Positions 7,653 through 13,619 of a stretch of DNA of 13,619 bases are shown here, piece by piece. The notes below the pieces were generated by a model. It searched no databases and was not told where the DNA came from. It was given only the letters and a program-made list of their open reading frames with translations. Position numbers and translations under genes: made by a program. This DNA comes from Actinomycetota bacterium (lineage in GTDB: Bacteria; Actinomycetota; CADDZG01; WHSQ01): the NCBI GenBank assembly GCA_019348445.1, contig JAHWJK010000003.1, positions 9,900 through 23,518 of the forward strand, given 5' to 3'. Within the stretch, counting starts at the first letter, position 1. Every line of letters starts with the position of its first letter.

Positions 7653-7670
7653 CGACAACTGTAGTAGTCG
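7653..7670. promoter_or_regulatory. Imperfect 18-bp palindrome, possible operator
   Basis: CGACAACT and AGTAGTCG are inverted repeats around a central GT, with one mismatched position per arm. The two-base centre is too tight for an RNA loop of the whole arm, but suits a dimeric repressor site. It sits on the predicted transcription start of the importer operon. I do not recognise the regulator. Confidence 0.3.
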
Positions 7671-7690
7671 GTCCGAGCGGAGCTCGGACC
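7670..7690 (+). promoter_or_regulatory. Leader stem-loop 1 upstream of the importer operon
   Basis: Perfect 9-bp stem: GGTCCGAGC (7670-7678), loop GGA, GCTCGGACC (7682-7690). No T tract follows, so it does not look like an intrinsic terminator. It lies 56 bases before the TTG start of the first permease gene and could protect the mRNA 5' end or be part of a leader control element. Confidence 0.55.
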
Positions 7691-7700
7691 TCGTGCTGCA

Positions 7701-7723
7701 AGCGGCCGCTGTAAGCGGCCGCT
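7701..7723 (+). repeat. Leader stem-loop 2: tandem copies of a 10-bp palindrome
   Basis: AGCGGCCGCT occurs twice (7701-7710 and 7714-7723), separated by GTA. Each copy is itself a perfect palindrome, so the pair can form one 10-bp stem with a three-base loop, two small cruciforms, or a 13-bp-period double protein site. It ends 23 bases before the TTG start. No T tract follows. Confidence 0.6.
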
Positions 7724-7746
7724 AGGAGTAGGGACCGGGGGATCGT

Positions 7747-8760
7747 TTGAGTTCAGCTGCCGCCCCGGGTGACGTTCTCGACCCGACGTCGGTAACGACG
7801 GCCGGGACGCAGATCGAGGGCCGCACCCCGTGGCAATTGTTCTGGCGTCGCTTCCGTCAGGACAAATTCGCCATCGCAGGCTGCGTCTTCATCGTCTTAA
7901 TGACGCTGCTCGCTATCTCGGCACCGTGGATCGCGGACAACCTGCTCCATCGTGGACCGAACAACCTGTTCATCTACGACAGCCTCGACGAATACGGGCT
8001 CCCGATCGGACCCACGTTCGAGAAGATGGAACTAGAGGGCGAGCTCCAGCACGGCTTCTGGTTCGGTGCGGACCAAGCCGGGCGCGACCTCTTCATCCGC
8101 GTCATCTATGGGGCGCGAACGTCGCTGTTCGTCGCGCTCGTTGCTACCGGGATCGCGACCATCATCGGTGTCACGATCGGGATGATTGCGGGGTTCTATC
8201 GCGGCAAGATCGACACGTTCTTGATGCGCCTGACCGATGTCGTTCTCTCGCTTCCGATCCTTCTTTTAGCGCTCGGACTGTCCGCTGCTTGTGGGTTGCA
8301 GAAGGAAGGTTGTCTGGGCGGGCTCATAAGGCCCGGACTTCTGTTGGTCAGCTACATCATCGGACTGTTCTCGTGGCCTTACATCGCGCGCATCATCCGC
8401 GGGCAGGTGTTTTCTCTCCGTGAGAAGGAGTTCGTCGAGGCGGCACGTGCTCAGGGTGCGTCGAACCTTCGCATCATGACGCGGGAGATCCTGCCGAACG
8501 TCATCGCGCCGATCATCGTCTACACCACTCTGATCATCCCGATCAACGTCATCTTCGAGGCGGCCCTGTCGTTCCTCGGCGTCGGCGTTCCCGCGACCAC
8601 ACCGTCGTGGGGACGGATGCTTTCCGAAGCTTCGGCGATCTTCGAAGCGGCGTGGTGGATGATGTTCTTCCCCGGCTTCTTCCTCTTCATGACGACGCTC
8701 GCTTTCAATCTCGCGGGCGACGGGCTCCGCGACGCGCTCGACCCCAAGACGGCCAAATAG
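7747..8760 (+). CDS. oppC: ABC importer permease, OppC/DppC family
   Basis: 337-residue inner-membrane permease, one half of the translocation pore of a peptide-type ABC importer. OppC_N-type start: cytoplasmic N-terminus, first helix about 41-62, a long external loop ending FWFGADQAGRD (104-114, the family's GTDxxGRD site), then helices near 126-150, 163-183, 198-218, 251-275 and 306-326. The ATPase-contacting EAA loop is EFVEAARAQGASN (228-240). An external loop holds Cys182 and Cys189, a possible disulfide. Start is TTG at 7747 with GGGGGA six bases before it; no other start codon precedes the first helix. It is the first gene of the operon, separated from its partner permease by the binding-protein gene, an uncommon arrangement. 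The transported solute is unknown; peptides are likeliest for the family, with nickel, sugars or others possible. Confidence 0.93.
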   Translation: MSSAAAPGDVLDPTSVTTAGTQIEGRTPWQLFWRRFRQDKFAIAGCVFIVLMTLLAISAPWIADNLLHRGPNNLFIYDSLDEYGLPIGPTFEKMELEGELQHGFWFGADQAGRDLFIRVIYGARTSLFVALVATGIATIIGVTIGMIAGFYRGKIDTFLMRLTDVVLSLPILLLALGLSAACGLQKEGCLGGLIRPGLLLVSYIIGLFSWPYIARIIRGQVFSLREKEFVEAARAQGASNLRIMTREILPNVIAPIIVYTTLIIPINVIFEAALSFLGVGVPATTPSWGRMLSEASAIFEAAWWMMFFPGFFLFMTTLAFNLAGDGLRDALDPKTAK

Positions 8761-8879
8761 ATCGATACCTCCGGACACATCTCGGGAACGAAAGGAGACC
8801 TGCAGGATCCGATAACCCGTAAGGCAGTAACTCGCGCACCAAGTGGTTGAGGCATAGCCATAGACGAAAGGAGAGGTAT
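8761..8879 (+). promoter_or_regulatory. Intercistronic spacer with a duplicated ribosome-site motif
   Basis: The 119-base gap between permease C and the binding-protein gene contains ACGAAAGGAGA twice (8788-8798 and 8864-8874). The second copy is the ribosome-binding site of the lipoprotein gene. The first has no ATG, GTG or TTG at usable spacing; a 16-codon CTG frame (8800-8850) follows but starts too close to be convincing. I see no terminator here, consistent with read-through. Confidence 0.5.
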
Positions 8880-10736
8880 TTGAGGAAGGTCATCAAGATC
8901 TTCGGGATCGCACTTGCGATCGCTCTCGTTACCGCTGCGTGTGGCGGCAACGGCGACACGGGAACCACCGAGGGCGACCAAGCGACCGAAGACATCCAAG
9001 CAGGTGGGACGCTCAAGGTCGCGTTGCTCTCGGACGTCTCTGCGGCATTCGACCCGCAGAAGGAGTACTACTCGACGACGTGGGGTTTTTACCGCTGCTG
9101 TCTGCTCCGCACGCTCGTCAGCTATCCCGGTTTGCCCGGCGACGAGGGCGGCAACGAACTCGTGCCCGACCTGGCGACCGGTCTACCCGAGGTGTCGGAA
9201 GACGGCCTGACGTGGACCTTCCAGATGAAGGAGGGCATCAACTACGCGCCGCCGTTCCAGGACACCGAGATCGTTGCCCAGGACATCATCCGCGCTCTGG
9301 AGCGCACGGCCGACCCCGAGGCGAGCGCGAACGGTTACTCGTTCTATTACTCGATCATCGAGGGCTTCGACGAGTTCTCCGAGGGCAAAGCCGATGAGAT
9401 CTCCGGTCTCAACGCGCCGGACGACCACACGCTCGAGATCACGCTGACCGAGCCGGCCGGTGACCTTCCGTTCCGGATGGCCATGCACACGACCGCGCCG
9501 ATCCCCGAGGGCGCGGCCGACGGCCACGTCCGTGACTACGGGCGTTACCTCGTTGCGTCGGGGCCGTACATGTTCGAGGGCTCGGAAGATCTCGACTTCA
9601 GCAAGCCTGCCGACAAGCAGGACCCGGTCGCCGGCTACGAGCCCGGCAAGTCGATCACGCTCGTGCGTAACCCGTCGTGGGATGCAGAGACCGACGAGTT
9701 CCGCGACGCGTACGTCGAGCGCATCGAGACCACCATCGGTGGGACCGAGGAAGACATCGCGAACAAGATCGACACCGGTGACATCCACATCAACTACGAC
9801 GGTGTTCCGCCGCCTCAGCAGCTGCGGAAGTACCAGACCGATCCCGAGCTGAAGGACCAGGTGTTCGCGTATCCGTCGGACGCCGTTCGTTACATCTCCT
9901 TCAACGTCGCCGAGCCTCCGTTCGACGACGTCCACATCCGCAGGGCGGTGAACTTCGCGATCGACAAGGAAGGTATGCGTCGTCTGCGTGGTGGGCCGCT
10001 CTTCGGTGAGATCGCGAACCACGTGATCTTGAACACGCTGGAGAACGATCTCAACGCTGACTTCAACCCGTTCCCCAGCGACGACAGCCAGGGCGATCCG
10101 GATGCGGCGATGGAAGAGATCAAGCAGTCGAAGTACGACACGGACCAGGACGGCGTTTGCGATGCACCGGAGTGCAAGCAGATCCTTGCGGTGACCGACG
10201 AGGCCGACCCGTACCCGGACCAGGCTGCGTTGATCCAGGACAACCTCAAGCCGCTCGGTATCGAGCTCGACGTCAAGGAGTTCGAGCGCACGACGATGTA
10301 CGACAAGTGTCTCGACCCGTCGGCTCACACCGCGATCTGCCTTGCCCCCGGGTGGGGTAAGGACTACCCGGACGCGTCGACGTTCGCGGCTCCATTGTTC
10401 GGCGCCGAGGGCCTCGGGCCGGATGCATGCTGCAACTACTCGCTCGTCGGTGCCGACGCGGAGTACCTCAAGAAGTACGACTACGAGGTCACGGACGTGC
10501 CGGATGTGCAGGACCTGATCGACGAGTGCACACCGCTGACCGACGAAGAGCGGATCGAGTGCTGGGCAGAGTTCGACCGGCACGTCACGGAAGAGGTCGT
10601 TCCGTGGGTGCCGTATCTGTTCGACAACAACGTCGACATCGTTTCTTCCGACGTTGTCAACTACACGTTCGATCAGTTCTCGGGCGGCGCGGCATTCGAC
10701 CACTTCGGTCTTGTCGGCGGCGGCGAGGACAGCTAG
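8880..10736 (+). CDS. Extracytoplasmic substrate-binding lipoprotein, SBP_bac_5 (OppA/DppA-like) family
   Basis: 618-residue solute-binding lipoprotein that captures substrate outside the membrane and hands it to the permeases. The signal peptide MRKVIKIFGIALAIALVTAA ends at lipobox TAAC, so Cys21 is the predicted lipid-attached residue. The mature protein begins with a flexible Gly/Thr/Glu-rich tether, and the SBP_bac_5-type body runs from about residue 43 to 610 (GGTLKVALLSD at 42-52; later RRAVNFAIDKEGM at 354-366). Ten further cysteines (73, 74, 427, 432, 477, 487, 517, 518, 550, 561) suggest several disulfides. Residues 420-431 (DTDQDGVCDAPE) match an EF-hand calcium loop pattern. Start is TTG at 8880 with AAAGGAGAGG just upstream; an earlier in-frame TTG at 8847 would add basic residues before the signal peptide and has no ribosome site. 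Ligand unknown. Confidence 0.93.
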   Translation: MRKVIKIFGIALAIALVTAACGGNGDTGTTEGDQATEDIQAGGTLKVALLSDVSAAFDPQKEYYSTTWGFYRCCLLRTLVSYPGLPGDEGGNELVPDLATGLPEVSEDGLTWTFQMKEGINYAPPFQDTEIVAQDIIRALERTADPEASANGYSFYYSIIEGFDEFSEGKADEISGLNAPDDHTLEITLTEPAGDLPFRMAMHTTAPIPEGAADGHVRDYGRYLVASGPYMFEGSEDLDFSKPADKQDPVAGYEPGKSITLVRNPSWDAETDEFRDAYVERIETTIGGTEEDIANKIDTGDIHINYDGVPPPQQLRKYQTDPELKDQVFAYPSDAVRYISFNVAEPPFDDVHIRRAVNFAIDKEGMRRLRGGPLFGEIANHVILNTLENDLNADFNPFPSDDSQGDPDAAMEEIKQSKYDTDQDGVCDAPECKQILAVTDEADPYPDQAALIQDNLKPLGIELDVKEFERTTMYDKCLDPSAHTAICLAPGWGKDYPDASTFAAPLFGAEGLGPDACCNYSLVGADAEYLKKYDYEVTDVPDVQDLIDECTPLTDEERIECWAEFDRHVTEEVVPWVPYLFDNNVDIVSSDVVNYTFDQFSGGAAFDHFGLVGGGEDS

Positions 10737-10746
10737 TCGTTCAACT

Positions 10747-10793
10747 GCAGGACGCAAAGGGGGGAGCCGCTACGGCGGCTCCCCTTCCTGCAT
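10747..10793 (+). promoter_or_regulatory. Two-tier intercistronic stem-loop after the binding-protein gene
   Basis: The inner stem pairs GGGGAGCCGC (10762-10771) with GCGGCTCCCC (10776-10785) around TACG. An outer stem pairs TGCAGGA (10747-10753) with TCCTGCA (10787-10793), leaving an asymmetric internal loop. It begins ten bases after the lipoprotein stop. With no T run after it and a same-strand permease 45 bases on, it is more likely a partial terminator or a 3' mRNA stabiliser that lets the binding protein be made in excess of the membrane subunits. Confidence 0.65.
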
Positions 10794-10837
10794 CTCGCTA
10801 AAGATAGAAATCTTCCGAAAGGTAAGGTTGCGTCCTC

Positions 10838-11824
10838 ATGGGCCGGTACCTGATCCGTCGCACGTTGTTCCTGATCCTCGTGCTGTGGATCGTTTCCGTT
10901 CTGACGTTTCTGATCTTCGTCAAGCTCCCGGCAGGTGACCCGGCGCGGCGCGCCGCCGGTACGCGTACGACCGAGGCACAGGTCGAGGAAGCGCGCGAAC
11001 GGCTCGGGCTCAACGATCCGATATGGGTGCAATACACGCGCTTCGCGAAGGGCCTCGTGCCGTGGCCCGGCTGGTTCCTGAACGAGCAGGTGTATTACTC
11101 GTTCAAGAACTTCGTGCCGGTCAAAGAAGAGATCTTCGGCCGCATCCCGGTAACGATCACGTTGGCGGTCGGCGCAGGAGCGACGTGGCTGCTCGTCGGT
11201 ATCCCCATCGGAATCATCTCCGCGATCAGACGGCGATCGCTCGCGGATCGCGCCGGCATGTTGTTCGCGTTGTTCGGAGTCTCCGCACCAGTGTTCTGGT
11301 TAGGTTTGCTGTTCCTCTACATCTTCTGGTTCAAGTTTCAGCAGATGGGCTGGCCGCATGCTCCCGGCAGCGGTATCCCGACCGGAGAGAACTTGTTCGA
11401 AGCGGTGCTGGCGGGTCGCTTCGTGATGCCGTGGATCGTCCTCGCGTTGTCGTTCGCGGCCCTTTACTCGCGCATGACGAGAGGCAACCTCATCGAGACG
11501 ATGGGAGAGGACTACATCCGCACGGCTCGCGCGAAAGGCCTCTCGGAGCGGCGGGTGATCTTCAAGCACGGTCTCAGGGCGGCGCTGACGCCGGTCGTGA
11601 CGATGTTCGGGATGGACCTCGGGCTGCTGTTGGGAGGCGCGATCATCACCGAGACCGTTTTCAACTTGCCCGGCGTCGGGCAGTACACGCTGAATGCGAT
11701 CAAGACCAGCGATTTTCCGGCTGTGATGGGCGTCACCGTGTTCGCGGCGTTCTTCGTCGTCGTCGCGAACCTCGTCGTCGACGTCATGTACGCGGCCCTC
11801 GACCCCCGAGTCAGGTATTCCTAG
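10838..11824 (+). CDS. oppB: ABC importer permease, OppB/DppB family
   Basis: 328-residue permease forming the second half of the pore. Typical OppB layout: first helix about 9-28 right after the basic MGRYLIRRT start, an external segment with PAGDPAR (31-37) and a predicted helical region, then helices around 105-130, 141-165, 195-210, 255-275 and 295-320. The EAA-type coupling loop is EDYIRTARAKGLSERRV (224-240). The family motif TETVFNLPGVGQ lies at 271-282, and DPRVRY is close to the C-terminus. It contains no cysteines. Start ATG 10838 is preceded by AAAGGTAAGG ending ten bases before it; a small AAGAT/ATCTT hairpin (10801-10814) lies just upstream. The stop codon is embedded in a hairpin with the next gene's ribosome site. 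Confidence 0.94.
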   Translation: MGRYLIRRTLFLILVLWIVSVLTFLIFVKLPAGDPARRAAGTRTTEAQVEEARERLGLNDPIWVQYTRFAKGLVPWPGWFLNEQVYYSFKNFVPVKEEIFGRIPVTITLAVGAGATWLLVGIPIGIISAIRRRSLADRAGMLFALFGVSAPVFWLGLLFLYIFWFKFQQMGWPHAPGSGIPTGENLFEAVLAGRFVMPWIVLALSFAALYSRMTRGNLIETMGEDYIRTARAKGLSERRVIFKHGLRAALTPVVTMFGMDLGLLLGGAIITETVFNLPGVGQYTLNAIKTSDFPAVMGVTVFAAFFVVVANLVVDVMYAALDPRVRYS

Positions 11825-11853
11825 GTGCTCCTGACCGGGAAAAGGAGCACTAG
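11821..11853 (+). promoter_or_regulatory. Hairpin linking the permease B stop codon to the ATPase D ribosome site
   Basis: The left arm CTAGGTGCTCC (11821-11831) pairs with GGAGCACTAG (11844-11853) as a 7-bp stem, a single bulged G, then 3 more pairs, around a 12-base loop. The left arm contains the TAG stop (11822-11824); the right arm contains the GGAG of the next ribosome-binding site and the first base of its GTG start. Ribosomes terminating on permease B would open the stem and expose the site. Confidence 0.6.
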
Positions 11854-12884
11854 TGCCATCTGATTGCCTCCTCGAGGTCAAGGACCTGAAGGTCCACTTC
11901 CCCACCGACGACGGCCTCGTCAAGGCGGTCGATGGCATCTCGTTCACCGTCGATCGCGGCCAGACCCTCGGCGTCGTCGGCGAGTCCGGCTCCGGCAAGT
12001 CCGTGACGTTCATGACGATCATGGGGCTGATCAACAGAAAGAAAGCCCATGTCGAAGGCGAGGTTCTCTTCGGCGGCCGCGACCTGCTGAAGATGCCCGA
12101 AGACGAGCTGAGGAAGATCCGCGGCAACGGCATGGGGATGGTGTTCCAGGACCCGATGACGTCGCTGCATCCGTACTACAAGGTCGGGACTCAGATAGCC
12201 GAAGCGATCCTCACGCACCGCGACATGCCGAAGGAAGAAGCCCACAAGAAAGCGTGCGAGATGCTCGACGTGGTTGGTATCCCACAACCCGCCGAGCGCG
12301 CGAAGCAATACCCCCACGAGTACTCGGGCGGGATGCGTCAGCGGGCCATGATCGCGATGGCGCTGTCTCTGAATCCCGATCTACTCATCGCGGACGAGCC
12401 GACCACTGCCCTCGACGTCACGGTTCAGGCTCAGATACTCGAGCTGATCGGGCGCTTGAAGGAGGACTTCAACGTCGGCGTCGTCTTGATCACGCACGAC
12501 CTTGGTGTCGTCCACGACGTCGCGCAACGCGTGATGGTCATGTACGCGGGGCGGGCCGTTGAGATCGGGAGCCGCGACGAGGTATTCAACAATCCGCTGC
12601 ATCCGTATGCGTGGGGGCTGCTGGAGTCGATCCCGCATGTCGACCAGAAGGGGACGCGGCTGGTTCCGATCGAGGGCCTCCCGCCGTCGCTGATCTTCGT
12701 CCCACCGGGATGCCCGTTCCATCCGCGGTGCCCGCATCGATTCGAGCCGTGTGACAAGGAGATCCCCGCGTTCATCGACCGGGGCGGTGGTCATCCGGAG
12801 GCGTGCCATCTACCGATCGAGGACAAAAGGCGGATCTATTCGGAGCGCGAGGCCGGCCGTCGCTCCCGCAAGGCCGCATCGTGA
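11853..12884 (+). CDS. oppD: ABC importer ATPase, OppD/DppD family
   Basis: 343-residue cytoplasmic ATPase that powers the importer together with the next gene product. Motifs in order: Walker A GESGSGKS (43-50), Q-loop Gln99, signature YSGGMRQR (157-164), Walker B LLIADEP (177-183) with catalytic Glu182, D-loop ALD, and switch His215. The C-terminal oligopeptide-transporter extension (about 235-330) has the CPFHPRC motif and four cysteines (287, 293, 300, 318), the set that binds a [4Fe-4S] cluster in characterised OppD/DppD proteins. A basic tail ends the protein. Start is GTG 11853 with AAAGGAG five bases upstream, partly hidden in the hairpin with the preceding stop. Its stop overlaps the next gene as GTGA. 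Confidence 0.95.
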   Translation: MPSDCLLEVKDLKVHFPTDDGLVKAVDGISFTVDRGQTLGVVGESGSGKSVTFMTIMGLINRKKAHVEGEVLFGGRDLLKMPEDELRKIRGNGMGMVFQDPMTSLHPYYKVGTQIAEAILTHRDMPKEEAHKKACEMLDVVGIPQPAERAKQYPHEYSGGMRQRAMIAMALSLNPDLLIADEPTTALDVTVQAQILELIGRLKEDFNVGVVLITHDLGVVHDVAQRVMVMYAGRAVEIGSRDEVFNNPLHPYAWGLLESIPHVDQKGTRLVPIEGLPPSLIFVPPGCPFHPRCPHRFEPCDKEIPAFIDRGGGHPEACHLPIEDKRRIYSEREAGRRSRKAAS

Positions 12885-13619
12885 GCCAGACGATTCCGGA
12901 CGTGAAGCCGGTCGGGAGACCAAGTGGAGATCCGCTGGTTTCGGTCCGAAACCTAAAGAAATACTTCCCGATCACCCAGGGCATCGTGTTCCAGAAGACG
13001 GTGGGCCACGTTCACGCGGTCGACGACGTCTCGTTCGATGTCTTTCCGGGCGAGACCTTGGGTCTCGTAGGTGAATCCGGCTGCGGGAAGTCAACTGCCG
13101 CACGCGTCATCATGAAGCTGCTCGAGCCGACCGCCGGTCAGATCTTCTTCGACGGCCAGGAGATCTCCGGTTACTCGTCGAGGCAGATGCGTCCGTTCCG
13201 GCGCGAGATGCAGATGATCTTCCAGGATCCGTACGCATCGCTCAATCCGCGGCAGACGGTCGGCCAGATCATCGGCGCGGCATACAAGATCCACAAGACC
13301 GAAGGGGACGCGAAGAAGAAGGTCCAGGACCTGATGGCGCGCGTAGGTCTCAACCCGGAGCACTACAACCGATATCCGCACGAGTTCTCGGGGGGCCAGC
13401 GGCAGCGCATCGGCGTCGCGCGGGCCCTCACGTTACAGCCGAGACTGATCGTTTGTGACGAACCCGTGTCGGCACTGGACGTGTCGATCCAAGCCCAGGT
13501 GCTCAACCTTCTCGAGGAGCTACAAGACGACTTCAACCTCACCTACATCTTCATCTCGCACGATCTGGGGGTCGTGCGTCACATCTCCGATCGGATCGCG
13601 GTGATGTATCTGGGCAAGA
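12881..13619 (+). CDS. oppF: ABC importer ATPase, OppF/DppF family, 3' end outside the window
   Basis: Second ATPase of the importer; 246 residues visible, hand-translated from GTG 12881, which overlaps the previous stop by four bases (GTGA). An N-terminal extension precedes the domain (VSVRNLKKYFP at 20-30), with an insert QGIVFQKTVGHVHAVD typical of OppF. Walker A GESGCGKS (64-71), Q-loop Gln115, signature FSGGQRQR (169-176), Walker B LIVCDEP (189-195) with Glu194, SALD (197-200), and switch His227. The frame is open at the right edge inside the conserved DRIAVMYLG segment, so the C-terminal oligopeptide extension and any cysteine cluster cannot be seen. AAGG about nine bases upstream is the only ribosome-site candidate; coupling to the previous gene is likely. 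Confidence 0.95.
   Translation, partial: MSQTIPDVKPVGRPSGDPLVSVRNLKKYFPITQGIVFQKTVGHVHAVDDVSFDVFPGETLGLVGESGCGKSTAARVIMKLLEPTAGQIFFDGQEISGYSSRQMRPFRREMQMIFQDPYASLNPRQTVGQIIGAAYKIHKTEGDAKKKVQDLMARVGLNPEHYNRYPHEFSGGQRQRIGVARALTLQPRLIVCDEPVSALDVSIQAQVLNLLEELQDDFNLTYIFISHDLGVVRHISDRIAVMYLGK

Noticed and set aside
6654..7664. 336-codon plus-strand frame running through fhaA, the tRNA and the leader
   Set aside because: It reads straight through a clear tRNA gene and opposite fhaA, so it is a chance frame.
7518..7746. Riboswitch or T-box leader
   Set aside because: Strong stems exist, but I do not see the conserved T-box sequence or the core of any riboswitch class I know; kept only as an unclassified structured leader.
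7435..7746. Integration site or remnant island at the tRNA 3' end
   Set aside because: No integrase, no direct repeat of the tRNA 3' end, and ordinary housekeeping and transport genes follow.
9183..10757. 524-codon open frame on the minus strand opposite the binding-protein gene
   Set aside because: It is the antisense shadow of a strongly supported lipoprotein gene in GC-rich DNA; the translation is Arg/Val/Asp-rich with no recognisable domain or ribosome site.
11300..12133. 277-codon minus-strand frame opposite permease B and ATPase D
   Set aside because: Crosses the junction of two certain genes; no domain seen.
1..13619. CRISPR array, toxin-antitoxin pair, defence island, prophage or insertion sequence
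   Set aside because: No regularly spaced repeats, transposase or phage genes; every substantial stretch is explained by the two operons and the tRNA.

Overview
The window reads as chromosomal DNA from a member of the Actinomycetota. It is GC-rich, uses TTG and GTG starts freely, and its left half carries the cell-envelope and signalling operon that mycobacteria have near oriC, in the same gene order (fhaA-fhaB-pstP-rodA-pbpA-pknA-pknB). The proteins differ clearly from Mycobacterium and Streptomyces versions: the shorter FhaA and FhaB and the PASTA-bearing kinase at the pknA position suggest a deeper actinobacterial lineage. I cannot name the genus.

Left half (1-7349, minus strand, transcribed right to left). 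There are seven tightly packed genes. fhaA and fhaB encode phosphothreonine-reading FHA proteins. pstP is a membrane PP2C phosphatase. rodA is a SEDS peptidoglycan glycosyltransferase and pbpA its probable class B transpeptidase partner. Two Hanks-type Ser/Thr kinases follow, the second running off the left edge. Neighbouring genes overlap by 1-7 nt or abut directly, so the set is almost certainly one translationally coupled operon. Kinases write phosphothreonine marks, the phosphatase removes them, FHA proteins read them, and RodA plus PbpA build the wall that is regulated.

Middle (7350-7746). A short divergent region holds a candidate promoter for the fhaA operon (possibly leaderless), a plus-strand tRNA-Leu with anticodon CAG, a candidate terminator behind it, and a structured leader before the next operon. 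That leader has a promoter-like pair, an imperfect palindrome at the predicted start site, and two strong stem-loops.

Right half (7747-13619, plus strand). This is an oligopeptide/dipeptide-type ABC importer in the unusual order permease C, substrate-binding lipoprotein, permease B, ATPase D, ATPase F (F is cut by the right edge). Intercistronic RNA structures are prominent. A two-tier stem-loop lies after the lipoprotein gene, and a hairpin joins the permease B stop codon to the ATPase D ribosome-binding site. The lipoprotein is cysteine-rich and carries a 12-residue EF-hand-like loop. The substrate cannot be read from the sequence; peptides are the default guess.

I found no wholly new system, mobile element, CRISPR array or defence island. 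The points most worth a second look are the PASTA domain on the pknA-position kinase, the Asp-variant second motif in PbpA, the structured leader and hairpins of the transporter operon, and the calcium-loop-like, cysteine-rich binding protein.
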